IMG/VR virus record: IMGVR_UViG_3300009181_000455
Span: 1-20,433 of that record
From: a virus
DNA: 20,433 bases
Direction: 5' to 3' (one strand)
Numbering within the stretch: the first letter of the stretch is position 1; the number at the start of each line of letters is the position of its first letter. The position numbers and the translations under genes are program-made. The notes beneath the pieces are model-generated. The model was not told the origin of the DNA. It ran no database searches and worked only from the letters and a program-made list of their open reading frames with translations. This document shows, piece after piece, positions 14,387 through 20,306 of this stretch.

Positions 14387-14722
14387 TCAGGCAACCTTGA
14401 ACGTGACACTGCCCTTGATAAGATCGCCGACGGAGCCGCCGGTGCTTGCCGAGGTGATCGTCGAGTTGCCCGAGAACGACATCGGCCCGGTGATGGAGAG
14501 CGCCCCAGACGTGCCAGCCGTGAGGATGGTCGTCGAGATGACGTCGACAGTGACCTCTCGATTCGTTGCGAACCCACCAACAAACTCCTTGCGGCCGTTC
14601 GGCGGGATGCCGAGATGGCTGCCGTCGATGAGGTCTTGCGAGTCGCTGACCTGGACGCTCGTCACCGTCAAGGCCGTACCACCAAAGGTGAACGTGAGAC
14701 CCTGTGCGGAAATGCCTGCCAT
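14387..14722 (-). CDS. Tail-tube-like protein A (paralogue of the downstream gene)
   Basis: 111 residues with a strong AAGGAGG ribosome binding site 8 bases before ATG 14722. The N-terminus MAGISAQGLTFTFGGTAL and the C-terminus ITGPMSFSGNSTITSAS plus VGDLIKGSVTFKVA match the next gene closely, so the two arose by tandem duplication. The middle carries PPNGRKEFVGGFATNREVTV, a loop-strand pattern frequent in small tail-tube proteins. Position after the tail completion gene and before the chaperone and tape measure supports a structural role in the tail tube. Which of the two copies makes the tube, and whether both are in the particle, cannot be read from sequence. Confidence 0.75.
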   Translation of the reverse strand: MAGISAQGLTFTFGGTALTVTSVQVSDSQDLIDGSHLGIPPNGRKEFVGGFATNREVTVDVISTTILTAGTSGALSITGPMSFSGNSTITSASTGGSVGDLIKGSVTFKVA

Positions 14723-14743
14723 TGAAGAAGCCTCCTTGCTGGT

Positions 14744-15169
14744 TCAGATTGTGGCGTCTTGCCACCGGACCCGGTACATCTGCCGTATTTCGTAGGCCGC
14801 CGGAAGTTGCGACCCTTGAACCGTTGGCTCAAGAAAGTCGTCCACCTCCGAAATCAGCCTCATATCTTGTATTGTAGCGTTTGCGAGGGTGCCGATGTAT
14901 CCATCAAGGAGCAGTCGGACCTCGTCGCCAAGCTCTCTTGCGCTGTCATAGTCACGCGCCCAGCAGCCGAACTGAAGGCTCACCTCCGGCACATAGATCG
15001 GGCCGCCAAGTGACGTCTCGCGGCCAATGCTCGCCCGCTTGTAGACGATGAGCGGGAACGCGGCGTCCTTCGGGACTGCGATTGAGTAGACGCCGAAGCC
15101 GACGAGCCGGGCGACCCGCGGGGACGCCGTCAGGCGCAAGTGAATGTGTCGTTCTGGCGAGATGATCAA
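14744..15169 (-). CDS. Tail completion/terminator protein (DUF3168-like)
   Basis: 141 residues. The start is TTG 15169, inferred because it overlaps the preceding stop (TTGA) with GAGG shortly upstream, and no ATG or GTG exists nearby; the next Met is far inside the protein. The pattern is that of DUF3168 tail-completion proteins: an early helix (RVARLVGFGVYSIAVP), then AAFPLIVYKRAS, then a strand VSLQFGCWARDYDSARELGD followed by the helix EVRLLLDGY, then a C-terminal AYEIRQMYRVRW strand. Such proteins sit at the head-proximal end of the tail and control its length or joining. The gene order (after gp10-like, before tail tube) agrees. Confidence 0.75.
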   Translation of the reverse strand: MIISPERHIHLRLTASPRVARLVGFGVYSIAVPKDAAFPLIVYKRASIGRETSLGGPIYVPEVSLQFGCWARDYDSARELGDEVRLLLDGYIGTLANATIQDMRLISEVDDFLEPTVQGSQLPAAYEIRQMYRVRWQDATI

Positions 15170-15960
15170 TTGAGCCTCGCGTTGATGGCGTTGATCAGTC
15201 CGATCTCCAGCGACATCAGGACATCTCCGCTACAGGCGGTGATGACATCCGACATGATGTGGAGGGCGGGCATGGGGGCAATGGTCTCGCCCGGCTTGAG
15301 CGTGATCGGGTGTTGCTTTCGCCCGTCCCCACCATCCCCTGGCCCTGCAAAGTCTCGGGAATAGCTGTTTCCTGGGCCACGTTCGCGCAGGCTGCCCATG
15401 AGGAAGTAATAGCCGCGGCCGGCGTTCTTGAACTGGTCGTCGTTCATCGACTTGCCAGGGTGGAGCTTCATCCGGCCGTTGATCGACTGGTGGACGTTGA
15501 CGTAGGTCCGGCGCCCCTGCGTTCCGGGGCGGCGGGGACCACTGCCGAACTCGACCAGCCACGCATGATTACCAGATTCAACGCCCTCTTGCGATTTGTT
15601 TCGGCCAGTTTGGCGGGGGCCAATGATGTCGACCGCGGCCTTGCCGCCGCGGCCGTTGTTATACGACCGGCGCACGACCGTCACGGACTTGGCAAGGTTT
15701 CCGGTGGCCTCATGCCGCAGGGCCATCTCGCGGTACTCATCCATGACGATCCGCGATGCCTTGCGGACGATCTTGCGCAGCGTCTCGTTGGCCTCGACGG
15801 CAGTGACGAGCGAGTTCAGCCTGTCGACAAGCTCTCGGACTCCTGACGTTCGGATCGTGACGAACTGATTCGCCTGCTCAAGGCCCGTCGAGCCGCCGAG
15901 GTCGCGCGGCGTCGGGTTGTTCTGCGTGATCGATGGGAGGTTCGCGTAGCCCAGAGCCAT
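15166..15960 (-). CDS. HK97 gp10-like neck/tail-completion protein, extended form
   Basis: 264 residues from ATG 15960, sharing one base with the upstream stop (TGATG); a near-perfect AAGGAGGTGA 4-7 bases before it favours this ATG over the GTG just upstream. The gp10-like core is visible: SGVRELVDRLNSL (about 40-52), helix LRKIVRKASRIVMDEYREMA, TGNLAKSVTVVRRS, then a HAWLVEFGSGPRR segment matching the 'yA.fvEfGt' motif, and PALHIMSDVI near the end, matching the 'PFlrPA' closing motif. It is about twice the usual length (near 130): an insertion after EFGSGPRRPG contains TYVNVHQSINGRMKLHPG and a GRGYYFLMGSLRERGPGNSY segment. It should join neck and tail; the insertion may add a particle-specific contact. 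Confidence 0.78.
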   Translation of the reverse strand: MALGYANLPSITQNNPTPRDLGGSTGLEQANQFVTIRTSGVRELVDRLNSLVTAVEANETLRKIVRKASRIVMDEYREMALRHEATGNLAKSVTVVRRSYNNGRGGKAAVDIIGPRQTGRNKSQEGVESGNHAWLVEFGSGPRRPGTQGRRTYVNVHQSINGRMKLHPGKSMNDDQFKNAGRGYYFLMGSLRERGPGNSYSRDFAGPGDGGDGRKQHPITLKPGETIAPMPALHIMSDVITACSGDVLMSLEIGLINAINARLN

Positions 15961-16277
15961 CACGTCACCTCCTTTGCCAGAATCTCATGGATCGCCCGCA
16001 CTTCACGCTCGACGATGCTGGAAATCTCCAGCACGCGGCCCCGCCAGACCAGCCGCCATGTGTGTTCGATGCCGGGGTAGAAGCGGATGCGGACCTTGTG
16101 GCTCACGATGGCGTTGGCCTGCATGGCCTGGAGGATTTCGCGGGACGAAAGACCCAAGACGCTGGCCCACACCTCCGCGATGTCCTCCCACTCCAGATTC
16201 GCAGACCCCAAGCCCGTCCGGTTCGTCGCCGGCCTCTGGAGAAGCACCCGTTCTCGCATCATGCCGGCGTTGATCAT
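15960..16277 (-). CDS. Phage head-tail joining protein (SPP1 gp16-type)
   Basis: 105 residues from ATG 16277, sharing one base with the upstream stop (TGATG); a GTG four codons earlier is less likely. The sequence has the stopper-protein pattern: MRERVLLQRPATNRTGLG, then EWEDIAEVWASVLGLSSREILQA (29-51), then SHKVRIRFYPGIEHTWRLVWRGRVLEI (59-85), and a final basic helix. 'R..W.gr.leI' and the 'WAsv....sr' element are hallmarks of the head-tail joining family. It should close the portal channel after packaging or join connector to tail. The order connector, stopper, gp10, tail completion is standard for HK97-like phages. Confidence 0.82.
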   Translation of the reverse strand: MINAGMMRERVLLQRPATNRTGLGSANLEWEDIAEVWASVLGLSSREILQAMQANAIVSHKVRIRFYPGIEHTWRLVWRGRVLEISSIVEREVRAIHEILAKEVT

Positions 16278-16609
16278 CACCCCACCCACAGTGCCGAATA
16301 GGAGCCCTGGCCGCTCACTGACGCCACCGTGACCGTCGCCGTGACCGGCAGGACGGCCAGACGGCCCGAGGAGACGTCGATCGCCCCTGCGAGCCTGAGC
16401 GACTGAGAGCCTTCGTTCTTGACGACCAAAGTCGACAGAACCGTCGGGCCGGTGATCGACACCGCCGACGTACCCACAGTCGCTGATCCGATGTACTGAA
16501 TGACGTTCGGTTCGATGAGAAAGTGGTCGGAGAGGCTGTTGACGACGAACGTCGCCGTGCCCGTGTTGTGGCAGATGAGGTCGACGTCGAGCTTGGAGCG
16601 AAGCGTCAT
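16277..16609 (-). CDS. Small beta-rich head/neck protein, unknown function
   Basis: 110 residues, start ATG 16609. A TAGGTA element lies at ribosome-binding distance. The protein is Val/Thr/Ser-rich with alternating strand pattern: KLDVDLICHNTGTATFVV, then TSAVSITGPTVLSTLVVKNE, then GRLAVLPVTATVTVASVSG and SYSALWVG. This suits an Ig-like or decoration-type beta domain. No enzyme, metal or membrane feature is seen. It lies between the connector and the head-tail joining gene, so a capsid decoration or neck accessory protein is the most natural inference. No family was recognised. Confidence 0.62.
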   Translation of the reverse strand: MTLRSKLDVDLICHNTGTATFVVNSLSDHFLIEPNVIQYIGSATVGTSAVSITGPTVLSTLVVKNEGSQSLRLAGAIDVSSGRLAVLPVTATVTVASVSGQGSYSALWVG

Positions 16610-16614
16610 CGGAA

Positions 16615-16655
16615 GTACCTAGTTTGCTACCTAATTCCAGCCCGCTACTACCTAA
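16615..16655. repeat. Three short direct repeats (TTAGGTAG-like)
   Basis: In the 38-base gap between the connector stop and ATG 16609 the minus strand carries TTAGGTAG at 16655-16648 and again at 16634-16627, plus a CTAGGTAC variant at 16622-16615. Offsets are 21 and 12 bases. One copy overlaps the connector stop and the last could serve as ribosome binding site. Operator-like or chance. Confidence 0.45.
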
Positions 16656-17289
16656 ATACGCCCAGGTCAGCCGCCGCCAGCAGCGTGTCGAACGTCTTCG
16701 GGATCGTGCCGTAGGTTCCCGGCGACACGATCTGCCGAGAGTCGTACCAATGGGCGACCAGCATCATGATCAGGTGCTTGTAGATCGGCGGCACACTCGA
16801 CCCGTCGGTGCCGAAGCCGGCGGTGAAGTTGACGACGACGCTGTTCTCGTCGCCGCGGACGCCCGGCCATGTATCCGACCAGTTGGGATAGATGCGGCCG
16901 GGGACCGTGCGGGTGTCGACCCTGAAGTCTCCGGCCGCGCTGCTCTTGGTGGACGTTGCGCCATCCCCAAGGCGATAGGTCACTGTGATGTTGGCCGACT
17001 GGAGCATCGGCCGGGGCAGGACGATCTTCCAGACCGGAAACAGGTCGTAGGAGACCTCCCAGACGGTCGTGAGCAGCGTGATGTCGAGGATGTCCTCGAC
17101 ATACTGCCTCGCGACGGCGATCAACACCTGGATGTAGGCGTCGTCAGCCTCGGTGTCGACTCGGGCCTGCACCTTTGCTTCGCCCAGCGACACAGGCTCG
17201 ACCGCCGGCTCCGTGATTCGGACGAGGCTGCGGAACGCCGTGATCGTCGGCGTAGGCCGCTGCGGCGATCCGAAGATGATGTAGTCCAT
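16648..17289 (-). CDS. Head-tail connector protein (gp6 / phiE125 gp8-like)
   Basis: 213 residues. The family features are clear: PVSLGEAKVQARVDTEADDAYIQ (about 32-54), then LIAVARQYVEDILDITLLTTVWEV (helix then strand), LPRPMLQSANITVTYRLGDG (91-110), a PGRIYPNW segment, VVVNFTAGFG (150-159) and VPPIYKHLIMMLVAHWYDSR (165-184). This matches the gp6-like connector family, including phiE125 gp8. It forms a ring beneath the portal and is needed for DNA retention and tail joining. The start ATG 17289 follows the previous stop by 3 bases with an AGAGGAAG ribosome binding site. Length is normal for the longer gp8-type branch. Confidence 0.85.
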   Translation of the reverse strand: MDYIIFGSPQRPTPTITAFRSLVRITEPAVEPVSLGEAKVQARVDTEADDAYIQVLIAVARQYVEDILDITLLTTVWEVSYDLFPVWKIVLPRPMLQSANITVTYRLGDGATSTKSSAAGDFRVDTRTVPGRIYPNWSDTWPGVRGDENSVVVNFTAGFGTDGSSVPPIYKHLIMMLVAHWYDSRQIVSPGTYGTIPKTFDTLLAAADLGVFR

Positions 17290-17292
17290 GGC

Positions 17293-17454
17293 CTACTTCC
17301 TCTTGGCGACGGCCACGGGCGCCGGAGCCGGCTCTTCCTTGGCTTCCTCGATCATTCGTCGGCCGATCAGGATTTCGCACATGCCGGGCGGCCAGTTGTC
17401 AAACACCTGACCAACCTCGTAGCCGTCGAATCCCATGAGAATGCGAATCTTCAT
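17293..17454 (-). CDS. Small conserved-looking protein between capsid and connector genes (53 aa)
   Basis: 53 residues from ATG 17454, which overlaps the glycosyltransferase stop (ATGA); a longer frame upstream is a shadow of that gene. The sequence MKIRILMGFDGYEVGQVFDN followed by WPPGMCEILIGRRMIEE has the form of short phage proteins often found beside head-tail connector genes: 'MkvrlL..f.GY..GdV...pdGMA.iLI.RGiAe.'. A Pro/Ala-rich tail (EEPAPAPVAVAKRK) follows. A small SH3-like barrel is possible. The role is unknown. Confidence 0.75.
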   Translation of the reverse strand: MKIRILMGFDGYEVGQVFDNWPPGMCEILIGRRMIEEAKEEPAPAPVAVAKRK

Positions 17455-18176
17455 ACCTGCCCCCAAGCCTTCTCTGGTGCCTTCTGGCCGTTCGACCAGT
17501 AGTCCGTCGTGTGCTGGAGGACTTTGCACTCCTCCACCGTCCGCGACGGCCAAGTGATCATCAACTCGGCGTGCCCGACGCTGACGTGCGTCGCCAGCCC
17601 TAGCTTGTTCCCGTTCTTTGTGAACTGCTTCCAGAAGTGGATGTCGGCGTCCATGTGGCCGCCATCGAACGTGCCCGCGTCGTTGGCGGTCTCGACGAAC
17701 CACGGCTTCGGCGTGGCCCGCAGGGCCGATGCCCGAATGAGCGTCAGGCCGAAGTGGGCCGTCTCGACCGGCTGCACGGGCTGCTTGAACCACTCGTCGC
17801 TGACCTGCGTCTGCTCGTCGGGCGTCGAGCCCGGCAGGGCGAACATGACCGCGTTGGCCTCTCGCTTCACCTGAAGCGGGGCGATGGCGTCCATGCCGCT
17901 CCACAGGGCAAGCGTCATGAGGGCCTCGACAGTCTTCGCGCTGAAGATCGTGTCGTAGTCGATCGTCAGCACCCAGTCGGCGTCCTTGACGACCGACTCT
18001 ATGGCCCGTTGGAGCGACTGACCCCAGTAGGCCCCTGTCACTTTGACCGGCGAAATGCCGTGTGGCGTCAGGGCCGACGCCACGCAGAAGAAGTTGTCGG
18101 TGAAGCCCAGCCGCGGCATGGACATGACCGCTGCGACCTTCACTTCCGCCTCTGTATTCCCGATGCGAACCAGCAT
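17451..18176 (-). CDS. Predicted glycosyltransferase (GT-A fold) in the head-gene operon
   Basis: 241 residues. Several features of nucleotide-sugar glycosyltransferases of the GT-A fold are visible: an early strand and turn VAAVMSMPRLGFTDNF (14-29); helix SLQRAIESVVKDADWVLTID leading to DYD at 73-75 (DxD-type metal site); AIAPLQVKREANAVMF (98-112); HFGLTLIRASAL (141-152), resembling the acceptor-side 'G..liRr..l'; and DADIHFWKQF (176-185) with GHAE (201-204), where the third metal ligand is usual. The enzyme would add sugar to a protein or other acceptor, perhaps the capsid, whose gene lies two upstream. The start is ATG 18176 with GGAG seven bases before it; that site lies in a perfect hairpin. 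Acceptor unknown; a different GT-A nucleotidyltransferase is an alternative. Confidence 0.72.
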   Translation of the reverse strand: MLVRIGNTEAEVKVAAVMSMPRLGFTDNFFCVASALTPHGISPVKVTGAYWGQSLQRAIESVVKDADWVLTIDYDTIFSAKTVEALMTLALWSGMDAIAPLQVKREANAVMFALPGSTPDEQTQVSDEWFKQPVQPVETAHFGLTLIRASALRATPKPWFVETANDAGTFDGGHMDADIHFWKQFTKNGNKLGLATHVSVGHAELMITWPSRTVEECKVLQHTTDYWSNGQKAPEKAWGQV

Positions 18177-18181
18177 TTTGA

Positions 18182-18199
18182 CGCTCCAAAGAAGGAGCG
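18182..18199 (-). promoter_or_regulatory. Hairpin enclosing the ribosome binding site of the glycosyltransferase gene
   Basis: On the minus strand CGCTCC, a TTCTTT loop and GGAGCG form a perfect six-base-pair hairpin. The 3' arm includes the GGAG Shine-Dalgarno, and TCAAA then ATG 18176 follow. Folding would hide the ribosome binding site. The 18222-18237 stretch nearby holds another small inverted repeat, CGGCC-ATCAAT-GGCCG on the plus strand. No U-tract follows either, so termination is unlikely. Confidence 0.6.
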
Positions 18200-18249
18200 G
18201 GCGCGCTTCCCTGCGCCTTGCCGGCCATCAATGGCCGTCCCGCGTAAGA

Positions 18250-18672
18250 TCAGCCGACCACCCAACCGATGACACCGGCGTCCGCAGCGGTCACGGGCGC
18301 GTTCTCGCCGCGGTACAGGCGGGCACAGACAGCGACGTTCACCGCGGTCGAAGGCGTGCAGGTCAGCTTCAGGTAGCGCCGTGTGGCCTTCGCATCCACG
18401 TCGAGCTTGTAGGCGACGGCGGTGCTGGTGGTCGCCTGGGCGATCGTGAAGTCGGTCCCGCCGGTGAAGCCCGAGACGGCGACGTAGGTCGAGTCGTCGC
18501 TCGACTGCTCAACCTTCAGCACCGACGCGAACGTGGTGGCCGCGTTGGCCGCCCGAACCGCGACGAAGCTGACGCCGTCGTAGCCGAGGGTGTCGACGGT
18601 CAGGGTCACGGCCGAACTGGCGACGGCGGCGGGGAGGGCCACCGCCATCTTTTCCATCTGTGCATGGATCAT
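18250..18672 (-). CDS. Small beta-rich protein next to the major capsid gene (decoration candidate)
   Basis: 140 residues, ATG 18672 with AGGAG 11 bases upstream. Composition and pattern (PAAVASSAVTLTVDTLGYDGVSF; VLKVEQSSDDSTYVAVSGFT; VAYKLDVDAKATRRYLKLTC) are those of a beta-sandwich virion domain. 'YDGVSFVAV', then 'VEQSSDDSTYVAV', then 'RRYLKL' form a motif I associate with small phage structural proteins that follow the capsid gene, commonly called decoration or head proteins. No signal, metal or enzyme motif is seen. I infer a head component; exact family unrecognised. Confidence 0.68.
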   Translation of the reverse strand: MIHAQMEKMAVALPAAVASSAVTLTVDTLGYDGVSFVAVRAANAATTFASVLKVEQSSDDSTYVAVSGFTGGTDFTIAQATTSTAVAYKLDVDAKATRRYLKLTCTPSTAVNVAVCARLYRGENAPVTAADAGVIGWVVG

Positions 18673-18717
18673 TGCTCTGATTGCTCCTGTGAAAGGTCTA
18701 GTGGGGTAGGTTCAGGC

Positions 18718-20121
18718 TCAAGACGCAGCGGTCTTGAGGGCGATCACGGGGCCGGCGATGTCCGTCCCGGCCGGGTCTTTCGTGCCGAGGGTGTGATGGA
18801 CGATGTCGAACCTCATCGTGCCCTGGAGGAGAAGCTGATCGGTCGTGGCGTAGACTTGGTCGTACATCCGCACCGAGAAGTCCCGGCGGCGAGCGTAGAT
18901 CGAGGAGAGCCCGAGGTTGCCGAACAGCACCTTGACCTGCGAGGCGTCGGTGCCGAGGGTGCTGTTCATCACATGGATTTGCTCCACCGGGTAGCCGAGG
19001 AAGCTCTCGGTCACACCGCCGCCGATGTCGGTCTGGGTGTTACCGCCCGAGGCGTAGCGGAGACGGGCCATCGAGGCAGCGTAGCCGGCCGGGGAGATGT
19101 AAAACCGGGCACCCTGGCGGGCGTACAGCGGGAGCTTGCCGATGAGCTTGAGGAAGTCGTCGATCGTCAGCGTCTCAAACGAGACGTGGCCGGTGGTGGC
19201 GGTCTGGAGGGCCGCCGGGGAGACGTTGCTGGCGAGCTTGTTGACAAGCCCGTAGATGCCGCCGTAGGTCGAGCTTCCGTCACCGATCCATCCGCAGCCG
19301 TCGATCTGAAAGGCAAGCGAGGTAGCGAACTCAGCGGCGACTGCGTCTGCCATGGAGATCAGGCTGTCCTCGACGACCTCCGAAGACATCCGCGTGGAAA
19401 CGGCGAGCTTCTTGGCTACCAACTGCACGTTGGAATAGCTGGGTTGGCTCTCGGTGGAGGCGACGCCTTCGCCGATGAAGTAGGCCGTGGTGCCAGTCAC
19501 CCGCTTCGGGATGATCATGGTGTCGCGGTTCATCGTCACCTTCTCGACGCTCGACGCGGCGAAGGTGCCGTAGGTCTCGACGAGCCGGATCACGCGAGCA
19601 GCGAACTCCTCGGGGACGAGGGCGCCACCGGCCGAGTTGGTGTTCTCACCGAGGGCACGGGCCTCGACGTTGTGGTCCTTGCACCACTGGATGTCGTCGG
19701 CGTTCTTGAAAACGTGGGCCTTGAGCCACCGACCGCAGCGGTAGGCGGTCTCGACGTCCTCGGGGCGCTCGTTGAAGGCCCGAAGCTGGGTGTGATGGGG
19801 GACGTGAACGCCCCGAATCTCCAGGTCAGCGAGGGTCTTCTTGGCCCGAAGTTCCCGAGTCTCCGGCTCCTGCGGGGCAGGGGCGGCGGGGGCGGTCGCT
19901 GCGGCGGGAGCGGCCTGCTCGATGGTCGAGCGAAGCTCCGACTCCTCCTTGGCGATGTTGGCCTCAAAGGCCAGCGACTGCCGGACTTCGCCCGACTGAG
20001 TGACGAGGGACTTCAGTTCTGCGTCCTGCTCGGGCGAGCGCTCGGTGAGATTGGAGAGCGCCCGCATCTGATTGGCGACGGCGGCGGCGCGATTCTGGAG
20101 GCTCTTGAGATTCTTCGACAT
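18718..20121 (-). CDS. HK97-fold major capsid protein with N-terminal scaffold region
   Basis: 467 residues from ATG 20121 (AGGAG 10 bases upstream); an in-frame TTG 12 codons earlier lacks such a site. The first 100 residues are helical, rich in Ala/Glu/Gln (KSLQNRAAAVANQMRALSNL, then the ESELRSTIEQ region), followed by Pro/Ala spacing: the delta/scaffold domain of HK97-type capsids. The fold proper begins near 155 with ALGENTNSAGGALVPEEFAA. It continues with the P-domain helix region MSSEVVEDSLISMADAVAAE, the GWIGDGSSTYGGIYGLV loop, and a C-terminal strand YDQVYATTDQLLLQGTMRFD. This matches HK97 family major capsid proteins. A protease should remove the scaffold before expansion; the cut site is probably near 140-160. 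It lies right after the unidentified partial gene at the right edge. Confidence 0.9.
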   Translation of the reverse strand: MSKNLKSLQNRAAAVANQMRALSNLTERSPEQDAELKSLVTQSGEVRQSLAFEANIAKEESELRSTIEQAAPAAATAPAAPAPQEPETRELRAKKTLADLEIRGVHVPHHTQLRAFNERPEDVETAYRCGRWLKAHVFKNADDIQWCKDHNVEARALGENTNSAGGALVPEEFAARVIRLVETYGTFAASSVEKVTMNRDTMIIPKRVTGTTAYFIGEGVASTESQPSYSNVQLVAKKLAVSTRMSSEVVEDSLISMADAVAAEFATSLAFQIDGCGWIGDGSSTYGGIYGLVNKLASNVSPAALQTATTGHVSFETLTIDDFLKLIGKLPLYARQGARFYISPAGYAASMARLRYASGGNTQTDIGGGVTESFLGYPVEQIHVMNSTLGTDASQVKVLFGNLGLSSIYARRRDFSVRMYDQVYATTDQLLLQGTMRFDIVHHTLGTKDPAGTDIAGPVIALKTAAS

Positions 20122-20157
20122 GGTCGGCTTGCTCCTGATTGGGGCCAGCCAACGCAA

Positions 20158-20274
20158 AGGTGCGACGGCTGGCGGGTGATTTGCCCGCTAGCGCGCCGCG
20201 ACCTGAATCCTCAAGTCACTCGCACTGCTCTTCGCAACGTCCGTCGCGAAGCATCAATGTCTGATACTTTTATA
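20158..20274 (-). other. Leader region upstream of the capsid gene with two hairpins
   Basis: This 117-base stretch between the partial gene and the earliest capsid start holds no ORF I trust. Two inverted repeats are seen: 20169-20191 (8-base arms with one mismatch around a 7-base loop) and 20230-20251 (CTTCGC and GCGAAG, 10-base loop). Neither has a following U-run. An AT-rich pocket (TATAAAAG on the minus strand) lies at about 20274-20267. It may be an mRNA processing or translation leader for the capsid gene. Confidence 0.45.
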
Positions 20275-20306
20275 CTAGCGAACTGTTTCGTCGCCGTGCA
20301 AGTAAG
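20262..20306 (-). promoter_or_regulatory. Possible weak promoter upstream of the capsid gene
   Basis: On the minus strand the end of the partial gene has TTGCAC, then 18 bases, then TAGTAT, followed by an AT-rich run. Matches to -35/-10 consensus are only 3/6 and 4/6, so this is a weak candidate for an extra promoter boosting capsid expression. I list it only because this is the most AT-rich spot near the capsid leader. Confidence 0.2.

Noticed and set aside
15960-16289. Upstream GTG start for the head-tail joining gene
   Set aside because: ATG 16277 overlaps the preceding stop as in other junctions here; GTG would overlap more and adds MGGV with no support.
17293-18231. 312-codon minus-strand ORF overlapping the glycosyltransferase
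   Set aside because: Only its last 53 codons are credible (start at 17454 with ATGA overlap); the rest is a shadow.
20122-20157. TTG start giving a 479-residue capsid protein
   Set aside because: AGGAG lies downstream of that TTG and at correct distance for ATG 20121.
20230-20251. Hairpin upstream of the capsid gene as intrinsic terminator
   Set aside because: No U-run on either strand after the stem, and the gene order needs read-through.
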